Assembly (NCBI GenBank): GCA_037179335.1
Contig: JAKZHN010000023.1
Coordinates: 186,001 to 250,000 of the forward strand
Direction of reading: 5' to 3'
From: Cyclaneusma minus
Taxonomy: Eukaryota; Ascomycota; Leotiomycetes; Marthamycetales; Marthamycetaceae
Length of the DNA: 64,000 bases
The translations under genes were made by a program, and so were the position numbers. Shown here in pieces: positions 43,188 to 55,697 of this stretch (the first letter of the stretch is position 1; each line of letters opens with the position of its first letter). The notes under the pieces were generated by a model that saw only the letters and a list, made by a program, of their open reading frames with translations, was not told where the DNA came from and ran no database searches.

Positions 43188-43407
43188 GCATTTGAAGGTG
43201 GCATGATTCATTCTTGGTTCGGCAAATGTTGGAGTGAAAGTTTGGGACTTTATATTTGAGTTTATTCTTGGTTCGAAATTGTTTGTGTATGATACGTTTA
43301 CTGGTTGGAGATTGTTTGTGTATGACATGGGTTTGGGACGGTATTGTTTTGGCACGGAGTGGGTAAGTATATGGAGACGGGTCATACATGTAAGAATTGG
43401 TCGGATA

Positions 43408-43553
43408 CGAGGATACTGGACGGACGGATAGGTTGGATGCGAGGATGCCGAAGTTAGACATATGTACGGCTAACTTGGATGCGAGGATGCTGGACGGAAG
43501 GATCGGTTGGATGCGACGTTGGCGAAGTCAGACATATGTACGGACAGGTTCAA
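43408..43553 (+). repeat. 73-bp tandem repeat, two copies
   Basis: Units start at 43,408 and 43,481, sharing CGAGGAT.CTGGACGGA, GGTTGGATGCGA and AGACATATGTACGG. The DNA just before it (43.2-43.4 kb) resembles the 3' flank of family member 1 (41.2-41.4 kb). Confidence 0.7.
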
Positions 43554-43734
43554 TGACAGGCTTGGGTCCGGATAGCTGTACATAATGTATTTCCTTCGTT
43601 TCAACCAAATGATGAACTTCTTTCCTCGTGATTCAAGATTCAAACTAAAGCACCGTCAACCAAATACCAGAAGCAAGGTTTCAGAACCTCGTATTCGTAA
43701 AGCAGATTCCTGGAATAGAAGCCTTACGCCTCGA

Positions 43735-43771
43735 ATGATGACGATGATGATGATGATGATGATGATGATGA
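43735..43771 (+). repeat. GAT microsatellite
   Basis: About eleven GAT units with one interruption, just beyond the stop codon of the CofD-like gene. Confidence 0.9.
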
Positions 43772-43781
43772 GAAGCAGCGG

Positions 43782-45563
43782 TCAAGTACTCCCACCCCTC
43801 CCCCTCCCACCCCCCTCCAACGTATTCCTTCGACTCTTATCCCTCCTCCCCACATCTTTCCTCCCCACAACCGCCTCCAACGCCTGTTCCAACGCCTTCG
43901 CATCATACACCCAACCTTCCCCCTCTGCCTGTTTCTTCCCATAAACTCTCAAGACCTCAATCCCCGCCCTCTTTAACCTTTCCTTATCAACCACCGGTGC
44001 GCCTTCGCCTTCGAGATGAATGAGATGCGTTACGTATTTCTTCCATTCTGTCTCCAAGCCCGATGTCTCACCTCCTGACTGGGGATGAGGTTGAGGAGGA
44101 TTGGTTGCTGATGAGGACGATGACGACGAGCTCGAAATACAAGCCCTCGTCACAGCATCCACAAAATCACTAGCCTTATACGCCCTATCCCTCGGTCCCG
44201 TCTCTCGATCCGTACTCCCATTAAGTATCAACACCTTATTCCTGACCTCCTTGCTCGCAATCCGTTCCCCAACCTCCTTCAATATCAAACAAGGAATGAT
44301 ACTCGTATACAAACTCCCAATACTATAAACCACCGTCCCACTCTCCTCAAGCGCCTTCAACACCTGCGGATTGGGCGCTGGGCGAATCTCCTGTCCATAG
44401 GGGTTTATATACCAGATCCTTTGAATGCGTGATGGTAAATATTGCTGGGAGGACTTTTCGAAGGTAAGGTTTGGACGGCGGAGAGAAGGTAAGGAGCCGG
44501 GGAGGTTGGCGTCTTCTATGCGGTCGTGTTCGTGGAGTTCCAGACTCAGCCTCCTGTCCCTTTGCAACCCCCCCTTTTCCGCCACTTCAGCAGCTTCCAA
44601 TTGTTCAACATCCACCGCACCGGCTTCGCCGACGGGCGTCTCGCCATTGACGGACTGAGGAGCTGGCGTAGGCGCAAGTGTGTGTGCCGAGGGTTCTGAA
44701 GGATGGCTAATAGCGTTCTGTCCCACAATCACAGTCCCATCCTCCAGCCCAGCGCTTATATGATGGCTGAAATTGCTGTTAATGGCTGGGATTACGGAAA
44801 CATATTCTGGAACGCCGGTGATGGCGCCTAGCAGGTAGATGGAGGATTCGAAGGAGCCGGTGAAGAGACGGGCGCCGGCGAGGAAGAGGTTGCCGACGGA
44901 GGCGGATTGGAAATTGAAGCGGGAGGAGGGGCGATGGCGCTTGACGATTTCGAGGTTGATTGTGTTGAGGATGGAGCGGATGAGCTCGCGTTTGCTGGAG
45001 GTGATGGGCGTCCAGAGGATGGATGTGCCTTCGACGATGTCTAGCCATTCGGCCTTAGCGGTGGTGGGACATGGATGAAGACGTGTGTTGAAGAGAGTTT
45101 TCAGGGCAGTTGCTTCGCTATCGGATTCAGACTCTGGAATCAAGCGGACGAGACGACCTGGTGGTGGATGTTAGTGAGGGGATCTTGGAGTTTCTTCAAG
45201 ATATGGTCGTGTGAGAAGATGAACCATGGAGTGTCATATTGAATGAAATGCTCAGGGGGATTTATGAAGAGAATTCGAAGAAGACAGTGTTCTTGACAAG
45301 TCACCTACTCCTAACATCTCCTATTCCCGGCCCACCAAAAACTCGAATAAGTTCACTGGTTGAGCCGCCGTTGTCTGATATGGGAATAACACTGCATTTC
45401 TCAGCAAAGCTCTCCAAAATCAAAACATGAAACCACGATGTATATTTTTGAGCTCTTACTAATTCAAGGGGCTGTTGTTGCTCGTTGCAACGTTGGCAAA
45501 GACATCCACGATATTATTGGCCGCACTACCTCCCGAGAAAACTGTGATTGCATTGCGACCCAT
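43782..45563 (-). CDS. CofD/UPF0052-family protein (YvcK-like)
   Basis: Spliced as complement(43782..45157, 45309..45391, 45460..45563), 520 aa. Introns of 68 bp (45392-45459) and 151 bp (45158-45308) rebuild the family start: ITVFSGGSAANNIVDVF, YVIPISDNGGSTSELIRVFG, GPGIGDVRSRLVRLIP. Later motifs are FNFQSASVGNLFLAGARL, VIPAINSNFSHHISAGLEDG, YSIGSLYTSIIPCL and LNGSTDRETGPR. This Rossmann-like fold is shared with 2-phospho-lactate transferase CofD and bacterial YvcK, which binds UDP-sugars; the role in fungi is unknown. A Glu-rich insert at about 180-240, a poly-Ser run and a basic tail are disordered additions. Confidence 0.87.
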
Positions 45564-46458
45564 AGTCGAAAGCAGAAATCTGAATGTGGAAGTAATACCG
45601 TGGTTCGCAAATTCTTGGGAGGCTGACGATGAGGGAGGTTGGAATAAACTTCTGGTCTAGAGTCTTGGCGCTGCATACTCAACCACGGTTGAGGGGCTTG
45701 AGATCGAGTATGCGGACTGGTGGTTCGCTGGGAGATGCGATTTTTGTTGTTGAGTATTGATGCACGAACTTCGAGAAAGTTCGGTGAGTCTAAGGGCTAA
45801 GTAACCGATTGAGACGAGAGGAAGGAAGGAAAGAAAGCGCGAATGGGTGCGTTTGACAGAATTGGAGATGAGGAAGGAGAGGGATTGATGAGATCACGGA
45901 GACGACGATGCAGAGGACAGATATGGGATCCTGCACTTGCCATTTCATGTTGACGCGAAAGCGCGATTAACAACTTGATTTTCTGTAACACAGACACAGT
46001 GTCCATTTGAAAATTGACTCACCGCAATGTCTAAGCCTCAAGGGCGACGTTGATGTTTGAATTGGATTGTTTCGATTTTGGGGGCTAGATGCCCGATGGA
46101 GATGGCAGCGCTCCTGGTCGCTGAAGCCACCTGTACAGCCCAGATAGGGGCAGAGTGTATCCGATGATCGGAAGGCTGGACAAACTCATACCTGGCGAAT
46201 CCACACATAGCAGCAGTCTCAGCCTAATCTGTATGTATGTCTGTATGTTGTTTGGTTTTATTGACTATCTTGTGAGGGCCCCGAGACGTTCGAAATCCCA
46301 GACTTGGTATCATTCTCCCCACCAACGCCTGCCTGGATGTAGCAACGCTTATAATGCCCTGCAAATGCTCTGCAATGAACCTCATATCTCATGTTTGATC
46401 AAAAACGCCGACTGTATGCATCTCCTCGCCCAGTTCCGCCTCGCCCAGCTCATCCTCC
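45564..46458. other. Intergenic
   Basis: Holds the CofD-like promoter and the 3' end of the RING gene. Short frames only; no repeat or RNA gene seen. Confidence 0.4.
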
Positions 46459-47492
46459 TCAGTTCCTCACAGCCTGCTTTCCCTTGTCCTTCTTCCTCGT
46501 CATAAGCTTCATCTCAAGGGCGAACACTCCGTTCTTTGGTTCCTTGGGAGCACCTGGCTTGCGCTGACCGATGGTCGTGCGGCAGACTGGGCATGTTCGT
46601 TTGCCATCTCCAGCGTTCAGGGCTTCGTGGAGACATTGGGAACAGAATAAATGACCTGGGGATTGTTAGCGGTGTGACATACGTTGGGAGAGGAGAGTGG
46701 CAACATACCACAGTGTGTGACAGTCAAGTCCGTCGGGTTGTCCAGACAGATGATGCATGTGAACTTTGCCAATCTGCGCGAGTCCAACGACTTGTCCGCC
46801 ATCTGCTTCTTCTGCAGCTCCTCCTTATCCTTCTCCCTCTGAGCTTTGAGTGCAGCATCGTCATTGATACCGGTCAGATCCACCGGCTCAATCTCGTCCA
46901 GATCGATGCTGTGTGCAGGCTCTCTCTTAGCTCGAGCGGAAGTTGAAGCTGAGGTTTTGGCTCGCTTGGCGGACGTGCCTGAAGCATCGGTGGCTCTGCG
47001 TTTCTTGGGAGGCATGTTGCTGGACGAATCGGTGAGGTCGACCATGCTGGATTCTCGTGAGGAGCCGACGAACAGGCCGGGGCTTCGTCGTGGGCTTCGA
47101 CGTAGGCTTCGACGTAGCTCTCTGTGCGGGGAGATGATGCTGGGTGGTGCAAAAGGGTCGTCGTCGTCGTCGAAATAATTGCCTCCGTAGCGAAAACGGC
47201 CTGGCGAGAAAGGTATTGGCCTGCGGCTGCTTTGCAGTCGTGGGAGTTCGGCTCTGTTGTTCTGTGGCGAACGCCTCGGGCTCACCAGACTGCCGTTGTT
47301 AGTATTCCTCTGCACCTGTGAATTGGCCGGGTAGTTGGCAGGCGGAGGGTTTATCAAGGCACCGAAATCCCACTGCTCAGCTCTGCCCGCGTTGAAGTTG
47401 TGGACGGCGTCGAGGTTGGGAAATAGCAGCTGGTCTTCCTCCTCCCAGCCGTAGTTGTAGTCATCGTCGATTTCGGGGGCCGAGAAAGCCAT
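46459..47492 (-). CDS. RING E3 ligase with SUMO-interacting motifs, SLX8/RNF4-like
   Basis: Spliced as complement(46459..46655, 46709..47492), 326 aa. The 53-bp intron falls inside the RING and joins TVTHC to GHLFCSQCLHEAL. The C3HC4 RING reads CIICLDNP, THCGHLFCSQC, TCPVCR. Two VDLT cores (SMVDLTDSS about 147 and EPVDLTGI about 205) match SUMO-interacting motifs, and a basic stretch (PPKKRRATDASG) is a likely nuclear signal. The layout (acidic/disordered N-half, SIMs, C-terminal RING) is that of SUMO-targeted ubiquitin ligases that act in genome stability. The family call is good; orthology to Slx8 specifically is an inference. Confidence 0.82.
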
Positions 47493-48110
47493 TTTGTCGA
47501 TTCCGAAAGCTTGTCGTCGTTTGCTGCGTGCGGCCTTTCACGCCCGCTTGTTGCGCTGGACAATGCAAGAGTACACCACGCTCCAGGCACGGGGGAGACT
47601 GGAGGACTACAGGAAGTGGCGTGTCGCAGAGACATGGACACCACGATGGTTGTCGACGCTTGTGAATGTTTGGGAAAGAGCGACTGGTTAATATTCTCGC
47701 TTTCAGCCAGGCCGGGCGTGGAGATGCAGTGGCCAGGCATCTCCACGGCGGCGTGAGCGGCTGGTAGCGGTGCTGAACGCCTTATTTTGGTGGAGAAAGG
47801 TACTGCCCGAACTGGCCTCCCCCATTGCCACTTTACGCCATTTGTACACAATTGTGCTGCATTATGCGGGTGACTAAGCTACGAAAGTATGGGATGCGTG
47901 TGGCTGGTGGGGTGTGGCTGGTGGGGTGTGACGGTGCGCCACAGAACAATTTTATGTCGATGTCAATCGAAAGTATCAGCGTCGTCGCCCGTCGACTCGC
48001 TCCTTTGCGCCACGACGATGAACTCCCGAGCCTGCCCTCGCCATTGCCAATGAACACCCGAGGGCGACGCGACGTGGTTATGCTCGACACCCGACACGCC
48101 GAGTTATAGT
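47493..48110. other. Divergent promoter region (RING ligase and MIP1)
   Basis: 618 bp between divergent starts. Near 47,898-47,930 a GTGTGGCTGGTGGG unit is repeated in tandem. No gene supported. Confidence 0.5.
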
Positions 48111-51100
48111 ATGCTGCTTTCATTGCGCACCGGTCGCTCGACAAGACCCGGCGCAAGCTTCGTCAAGCTCGCAAAGCACCGAGCGAACCGATCGAGGAAC
48201 GCGACGATTCGGGGATTTCTCCGGACACAATGGCATTCCTACGCCATCCAGGCCGACCCGCTGTCTGAGGATGGCTCGGCAGATGCTCTCAAGCCGAAAT
48301 CGCTTTCTCGTCAGTATTCAGAAACCTCTCGTGCGACTATCATGCTTATCAGAAATCAGGTCCCGCCCAGGCCCGGTTCAACGAGATAGGGGTTCAGCAA
48401 TTGAGCAGCCATGTATACCCTCAGATCTTCCCCGGCGCATCACAGTCAGCACCCAAGGAGCTGGTAGAACTTTCGAAGGATCATCTCCGGCGGCATGATT
48501 TGTTAGGAAAGAATCTCGACAGCAGCGCCCCCATCGCTTTCGACTTGCCGGAACTCCAGGGGAAAACTCTCGATGAACATTTCTTCAAGTTGGGCAAGGA
48601 TGCGGCGGAGCCATACCTGACATTTTCGAATCAATTTGCCAAGGCAAATGCTCCTCCACAGCCTCGACGATGGATCCGTAGAAGTGGCTGGACCAAATAC
48701 TACAGCGATGGTCGGACAGAGGCTGTGGACGCGCCGGACGAGGAAATGCTGTGTTTCGATACCGAAGTAATGTGGAAGGCGAGTTCTTTTGCTGTCATGG
48801 CATGTGCTGTGAGTCCGACGGCATGGTATGCATGGCTATCTCCTTGGTTACTTGGAGAATCCGAATCCGATCGACATTTGATACCCCTGGGAGACCCGAA
48901 TAAAGCACGTGTGATTGTTGGCCATAACATCGGATACGATCGAGCACGGATTTCTGAAGAGTACGACCTCAAGCAGTCGAGTAATTTCTTCATGGATACA
49001 ATGTCTCTACATGTCGCAGTCAATGGGATGTGTTCAAGGCAACGGCCTAAATGGATGAAACACAAGAAGGACCGGGAGTTGAGGGACAAAATTGCTGGCG
49101 AGACAGACAACTACGAACTAGCAACTCTGCTAGGCAATAAAGCATTGACCGAGGAAGAGGAGGAGCTATGGATCGGACGAAGTTCAGTAAACTCCTTGCG
49201 AGATGTTGCCAAATTCCACTTGGATGTGACTATCGACAAGAAGCAAAGAGACGATTTTGGTATACTTGATCGAGACGGCGTCAATGAAAAGCTCGACCAA
49301 CTACTTGACTACTGTGCAGCCGATGTAGCAATTACTCACAGAGTCTACCGGATCGTATTTCCCAACTTTCTCAACACTTGCCCTCATCCTGTCAGCTTTG
49401 CTGCATTGCGACATCTTTCTTCTGTGATACTACCGGTCAACAAGAGCTGGGAAGCATATATCGCCAATGCAGAAGCCACGTACCAGAAACTCTCAGATGC
49501 GGTACAGGAACGCCTCATTGCTCTGACTGAAAAGGCTTTGGAAATGAAGGAAGACAAGGAGAAATGGAGTAATGATCCTTGGCTGAAGCAGCTTGATTGG
49601 TCAGGGCAAGAGATCAAGATGGTGAAGGGGAAGAAGAAGAACGACCCTCCTCGGCCAGCTCTACGACAGAAAATGCCTGGCATGCCTCAGTGGTACAAAG
49701 ACCTGTTCCCGAAGAAGGATTCTCCAATTGGTCTCACAGTTCGCACACGCATTGCCCCATTACTGTTGCGCCTGGCTTGGGATGGACGTCCGTTGGTCTG
49801 GTCAGACAAGTACGGCTGGACATTCCGAGTTCCTCTGGAAGAAGCCCACAAGTACGAAGACCAGCAGATGCAAGAATGCAATGCTTTCGAAGAGAAGGAC
49901 ATGCATCTCCGCGACGACCGCGACGGCGTCTACTTCAAACTCCCCCACAAAGACGGACCCAGCGCCCGCTGCACAAACCCCATGGCCAAAGGCTACATGG
50001 TCTACTTCGAGCAAGGGACCTTAACATCCGAATACACCTACGCCAAAGAAGCTCTCGAAATGAACGCATCCTGCTCCTACTGGATCAGCGCCCGCGACCG
50101 CATCATGTCTCAAATGGTAGTTTACAACAGCGACGTCGCCAAAACAAACCAAGAGGAGGAGAATCAGGAGAGCGCACATGCAGACGATGCAAACAATGGC
50201 TACATCCTCCCCCAAATAATCCCCATGGGCACCATCACCCGCCGCGCCGTCGAAAACACCTGGCTCACAGCCAGCAACGCCAAAAAGAACCGCGTCGGCA
50301 GCGAGCTCAAATCAATGGTGCGCGCGCCTCCTGGCTACTCTTTCGTCGGCGCCGACGTGGATTCTGAGGAACTCTGGATCGCCAGTCTTGTCGGAGATGC
50401 ACAGTTCAAAATCCATGGCGGCAATGCTATCGGCTTCATGACTTTGGAAGGAACTAAAGCCGCAGGCACCGACCTGCACTCCCGCACCGCCAAAATCCTG
50501 GGTATCACAAGAAATGATGCTAAAGTGTTTAACTACGGACGCATCTACGGGGCCGGGCTGAAATTTGCTAGCACGTTGCTGAGACAATTCAATCCGAGTC
50601 TGAGTGAAGCCGAGACTGCAAAGACGGCGGGGGAGCTTTATAAGGAAACGAAAGGTGTGAAGACGAATCGCAAAGTGCTACACAGCCGGCCGTTCTGGAG
50701 AGGCGGTACGGAGAGTTTTGTGTTTAACAAACTCGAAGAATTCGCCGAGCAGGAAAGACCGAGGACGCCGGTGTTGGGTGCTGGTATTACCGAAGCGCTC
50801 ATGGCGCGCTTTATCAACAAAGGGGGCTTCATGACATCGCGCATTAACTGGGCGATTCAATCGTCTGGCGTCGACTACCTGCACTTGCTGATAATCGCGA
50901 TGTCGTATCTCATCCGCCGCTACAACATCGATGCGCGATTAGCGATCACCGTACACGATGAAATCAGATACTTGGTGAAGGATGACGATAGGTATAGGGC
51001 TGCTATGGCGCTGCAAGTGAGCAACGTGTGGACAAGAGCGATGTTTAGTCAGCAAATGGGAATCGGCGACCTGCCGCAAGCTTGTGCTTGGTTCTCGGCT

Positions 51101-51646
51101 GTGGATGTGGATTTTGTGTTGCGGAAGGAGGTGGATATGGATTGTGTGACGCCGAGTCATTTGGAGAAGATTCCAGCTGGAGAATCGCTCGATATACAAA
51201 CGCTTCTTGAGAAGGGAGATGAAGCGGTTCTTGATGCCAGCATTGTGCCCAAGGACCCGCCACGCCTGGAGGGCATTGAGTATGAGTATCGAAAGCCGGT
51301 TATGGAGACGCTGCAGAAGGCGAGCGATTTGGCGTTTTTGAAAGCGCAAATTACGGCCGATGATGGGGAGTTGAGAGAGATTATTCGGGAGATGAGGAGG
51401 AAGGAGGAGGGAGGGTGGACGAGGAAAAAGAAGGAGGGGGGTGGGGGTGATGTGGTGAAGAGTGGGGGGAAGGGGGGGAAGGTGTTTAATTATCAGGCGG
51501 TGCCGGAGTTGGCGGAAGCGCCGAATTGGCAGATGGCGGCGGGGTGGGCGCCGAAGTGGAGGCAGCCGAGTGAGGTTGTGAGGCAGCAGGGGGCGTGGGG
51601 GAGCTGGGGGAGGGGGAGGGAGGTGGTTAGGGCTACGAGGCACTGA
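48111..51646 (+). CDS. MIP1: Mitochondrial DNA polymerase gamma catalytic subunit
   Basis: Spliced as join(48111..48309, 48360..51646), 1161 aa. A first exon supplies a basic presequence (MLLSLRTGRSTRPGASFVKL). A 50-bp intron (GTCAGT donor) joins it to ARFNEIGVQQLSSHVYPQIF. Exonuclease motifs: CFDTEV (about 197), VGHNIGYDRARI and LDYCAADVAITHRVY. Polymerase motifs A (VGADVDSEELWIASL, about 728), B (RNDAKVFNYGRIYGAG, about 784) and C (AITVHDEIRYLV, about 929) are intact. It replicates mitochondrial DNA with proofreading. The C-terminal tail is Lys/Gly-rich. Intron placement is inferred from frame and family sequence, as a shorter start at 48,401 would lack the targeting peptide. Confidence 0.94.
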
Positions 51647-52340
51647 GGAGTGAGGGGTGGAGGTGGAGGTGTGTGATTTGGGTGTGGAGACGTGGGCATG
51701 TGGAAGTGTATCATAGGGTCTGTCTCGAAAACAGAGGGATGGTAGCATAAGGATGGCGTCGGTCGGGTGAATGGAGTCATGATTTGCATCCATGTACCAA
51801 GGGATGTTTTCAAGGCCACTTGTATAATCTGCTGTACGATTTTATCTGTCTTGGATATTTGGAAAAGCGCGGCGTGATGCGTGGAATAGGCTGGGTGTTT
51901 GTATATTTGTCGTCTAGTAAAAATTTATATACTGGGTGGGATCCGTCACAAGGTTCCATAAGATCAAAATCCTTAAACATTAGCTATTGAATACCTAATT
52001 TGTGATTTGATCCGGTGTCTTCTGTCTGTAACGGGGGTTCTGCGAACTGCGTGTTAGACTTTGAAAGTCTTTGACCATGAGATTGGGTTATGATTCAGGG
52101 GTAAGGAGCGGATAAAGGGGGATCAGCAGTGACAGCCCGAGTGACGCCTGATCGTGACAGGTGTGTTTGCCCCTATAGGTGGACTTGGTTGTTGAATTGT
52201 TAAACATACCTTATCGACGGTAGGGTCTTTATTTGTTAGATGGGGCTTAGGGGGGCTGGAATATCCAAATTTGCAACGTCAACTTCACCAGCACTCGCAT
52301 CGAATATGTTTCAGATTTTCAGATTCTCAAATTTTCGTAA
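51647..52340. other. Intergenic
   Basis: MIP1 3' region and unassigned DNA. No gene or repeat seen. Confidence 0.4.
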
Positions 52341-52780
52341 CTACTCCACACTATCCCTAAACTTCCGGCAAACGAAAATCCCCTCCTTCTCCATCACTGG
52401 TAATGTAGCCTGAACCGTTTCCCAGCAGTGGACAGTGTCGATTGATTCGGGTGTAGGACCAGCGGTGGCAGGCTCAATTCGTACCAATCTCTGAATTTGA
52501 CCAATCTGCCGTTCCTCAAGGCATCCAATTAAGAGAGAGCCACGGAGTTGCTTGGGTATTAGACGCTGAGACTTGTTTGACTTTCTGACCAGAGAAATGT
52601 GAAGAACCAAGAAGAGAACCACGAGCAAGAGATCAGGGGCGACGGAGACTGGAACGGCGCAGAAGTCGAGAGGACTAGAGAAGCTCAACGGCTGCTTGGC
52701 GGCACGGAGTCTGCGGCGACTGCGGTAAGGTGGCTGTGGATTATGGGAATTCGGTAGATAGGTCGTGCAAAGGTGCGTTC
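52341..52780 (-). CDS. Possible small single-span membrane protein
   Basis: An open frame without a clear ATG reads, from about 52,760, an Arg-rich stretch (YRSRRRLRAAKQPL), then one hydrophobic segment (PDLLLVVLFLVLHISLV), then QRLIPKQLRGSLLIGCLEER and a tail ending CRKFRDSVE. The start may lie in an upstream exon in the frame beginning near 52,930, which overlaps the end of family member 3. A related sequence occurs at 54,861-55,121. Without a convincing start I rate it low. Confidence 0.35.
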
Positions 52781-52922
52781 GTCGTCGGGGATGATGTATG
52801 AGAAACTCGAAGTGACCTCGGAGATGTAGGCGCCGTCTTGAAGGATATCGTGAGATCTGAGGTTGTTGAAGTTTCGCACTGAATCCTGGAGTAGGCTGCG
52901 TCGAAGGAAGCTCTGGCAGGAC

Positions 52923-54373
52923 TCAGACATCCTCGATGTTCCATAGCATCATTGGAACATGCTTGGCTTCGCCGTTCTCCAGGGCATGAGTGAACACCTG
53001 TACTGACTTAATCTTGCGCCTTCCCAGAGACTTCGCATGCTGGAGCAACATGAACGCCACACCTTGGCCGTTAGGCGTGGCTAGCAAGGCCCGGCCCTCT
53101 TCTCCATCTGCGTCTTCCGTCACTTCAAACTCGTAACCTGGCCACCTTGGAGGTATGAAGGACTCTGGGAAGTTCTCGTGGTACTCTCGGCCTTGTCGGC
53201 GCGCCAGGGCTTTGTGGATGGTCTCGACCGTTCCCTCGTTCTCGATTGCGTGTATTAGGATGTATTTGAGGGGCTCGGTAGGTCTACCTTCGGCTTCAGC
53301 ATCGGCGACGCAATTGGCCCACTGTATGAAAACGACATCGGACCAGCGCTGAAGGAACGAAGCTGGCAAAGCTCCGCCATCCTGTCTTTGACGACGGGTC
53401 TGGGGTGAAACGTTGACTAATGCGATGATCAGTCCAGCTTGGACGTTGATTACACTCTCGTAAAAGCCACCTGTAGCCTGGAAGAGATTATAGGTGTTAG
53501 TAAAGCCATTTTGTTTAAGGATTGCAACAGACTTACCTGGACCGCGGCGGTGTCGAGCGAGTTCACGCTGTACATGTTGACGTATTCACTGTCGTCCGGA
53601 ACCCCGATGTAGTAGCGGAGCAAAGAATCAGTCTCACACAAGCCCTATCTAATGTAGTCTTCCTCCATGCTCGTAGCCCAGCCCTCGGCGCGCAAAGCCG
53701 ACAGACTCATACTATTCCAAGGACTGCATGCCATGTAATGTGGGGAATCTGGTGTAGTAGCGCTCCAGGCTCGAAGAAGTTTCGTGCCCTTCTCTGCGAG
53801 CTTGTTCCACTTGGCGTCGATGATGGGCTTCAGGATAGCATGATCCGCAATGCACTTATGCTTCATTGCCTTAAGGAGTGACAATGTAAACAAGACCATA
53901 TCGGACATAATGCGCAAAATGAGATCTTGGTTTGATCTCTCCTTGTGTGCGTGGGTCTGGGACAGTTCATTGACGAGCTTGATCATCATGTCGGTGAAGT
54001 GGGCGGGATCTTGCTTGAACTTGCTGGAGAGAAGCTCCTCGAGAGTCAGTTCGACCATACTGTCCGTGGTGGAGTAAATGGAAGCCTTGTCATCAGCGCC
54101 AGACAAGGACTCTTGGGGAAGTAGATCAATCATGGTATCCATGGCAGGGTATATGGGATCTTCGTCGATTGTGCATGAAAGTGACTTCGTAAGTGGCAGC
54201 TCAATTGTGGTATCCATAGTGGAGTGGATGGACTCTTGGATGTGTCGGTGGTTGAATGGGTCGCGAAAGAGAGACAGCTTGAGGGAAGGTAGCTTGGTAT
54301 TTGACGCGTGTGGATCGAGATTGTCGCAAAAGTCGTGGAGCGGATGGAAAAACAAAACAAAGGGACGAGACAT
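52923..54373 (-). pseudogene. RWSD/GTPNGKG family member 3, one in-frame TAG
   Basis: Exons 54373..53537 and 53477..52923 with a 59-bp intron at the conserved codon. A long N-terminal extension (about 190 residues) holds three imperfect repeats of about 25 residues around MDTTIELP, MDTMIDLLP and TDSMVELTLE. Then come KWNKLAEKGTKLLRAWSATT, SPWNSMSLSALRAEGWAT, and a TAG at 53645-53647. The frame resumes with SEYVNMYSVNSLDTAAVQ, then past the intron ATGGFYESVINVQAGLIIAL, FLQRWSDVVFIQW, PPRWPGYEFEV, EEGRALLATPNGQGVAFMLL and a normal end (MMLWNIEDV). Only the single stop breaks 463 codons. Confidence 0.7.
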
Positions 54374-54860
54374 GGACTATGAGGCGAGGTCGCTTAAGTG
54401 GCGGCACTAGTATTTAAGCGCAGTGGATACCGCTTGTCTAGCGGTATGCGATATTTAGACGACAGAAAAATCGCTTCTACCGTTCTACGATGTAGCTCAC
54501 CAATGACCGCCTGAGTTATAGCCTATAGGAATGGAAGAATGTTTGACATTAGACAAGTCGGATCTGGCTGAAACTCGGATGTCCCTGCGGCATTGGGCCA
54601 AATCCCCAACGAAACGGTATCTGGATCCAGCCTTGCTACAGAGATCCTCAAAAGGGGCATCTGTCACTCCCAGGCGACTTCGAGAGTCCACGACATCAAC
54701 TTCACTGGCATCATTTGGCAAGAATGGAATATGCTCAGGTTAACGGTTTGGGAAACTTCCTGCTATTACTCTGCACTATTCCTTCCCACCCTCCTTATTC
54801 GAAGTGTATGAACCCCTTTTCCTAACCGACGGTCAAGTATAGTAAGCAGGGAAGCCGGGC
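54374..54860. other. Upstream region of family member 3
   Basis: A block at about 54,430-54,475 (CGCTTGTCTAGCGGTATGCG, then GATATTTAGACGACAGAAAA) recurs in front of member 4 at about 57,130-57,175, so the promoters were copied with the genes. No gene supported. Confidence 0.5.
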
Positions 54861-55121
54861 TCACGTTTTAACAGCCTCCGAACTTTGACCAGTCCGCCCT
54901 TCCTCGAAATAATCAATTTGAACCGCAAGCACTTGCTTCAGCGGAATAAGCTGAGAAATTGAGGTTTGTCCCAGTAATTGTCCAAATTGCCTGCCAAAGG
55001 AAATGCGAACGAGCAAAATGAAGACGGGTATGAGGCAGGTACTGCGGGGAACTGAAACGGCATGGAAGGTGAACGAAGAACGGACGGAGAAGCGTAGCTG
55101 CAGTATGGCAGACGCAGCCAA
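54861..55121 (-). pseudogene. Relative of the 52.4 kb membrane-protein frame
   Basis: Reads TFHAVSVPRSTCLIPVFILL then VRISFGRQ, SQLIPLKQVLAVQIDYFEEG, comparable to DFCAVPVSVAPDLLLVVLFL then HISLVRK, QRLIPKQLRGSLLIGCLEER at 52.4-52.6 kb. Similarity is partial and no proper start is seen, so it is probably a degraded copy in the duplicated unit. Confidence 0.4.
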
Positions 55122-55697
55122 CGGGGCTGCAAGACGGCTTTTGCGTGCTGGCGGCTATGGACTCGAAGGAATCGCTAGACAGTCCGGCCGAAAGTGTACC
55201 TGTCGTCAGATTCGAGGAAGCCGAGCTAGACACCGAATTGGTTCATGTCGAAGAAAGCAGTGCGGAAGCGTACATGTTGCAGGGTAGTGTATGGAGTCAC
55301 CTCCAACACCATGAGGCATAGGCAAAGCACTGAGAGCCGCCAGCTGAGCCGTGTTGACTGTAGTAAGGGGCCGGGGTGATCTTATGTGACCGATGGCGTT
55401 TGGGGTGCTAGTTTGACGATCGAGGAAGTGACGGAAAGCTTGAGTCTGCCCGACTGTGCCGCTCGCGAGAGTTGGATCTAGTCGACATTGGTGAGAGGGC
55501 TCGATGGCCTTGCGTAGAGGGCTCTGCAACGCCAAAGACCCCGTGATTCCAAGGGAGTTTGCTCGACCATTCGGAGGAATGAGTACGGTGATTTCAGACG
55601 TTCGGACTTCTGGCGCGTTATGGGGCATTGGGGACTTGTGGGCTCAAGAGTAAGTCCAGAGAAATAAAAGAGTCTACCAGACCCAGCTAAGGAAGCT
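55122..55697. other. Region downstream of family member 4
   Basis: Overlapping minus-strand frames occur (55,206-55,628 and 55,478-55,717) but none shows family sequence. It corresponds by position to 52.69-52.92 kb downstream of member 3. Confidence 0.35.

Noticed and set aside
49597..50367. 256-aa plus-strand frame inside MIP1
   Set aside because: Shadow frame of the polymerase coding sequence, Arg/Pro-rich without motifs.
50939..51793. 284-aa minus-strand frame
   Set aside because: Antisense to the MIP1 C-terminus; composition reflects the complement of Lys/Gly codons.
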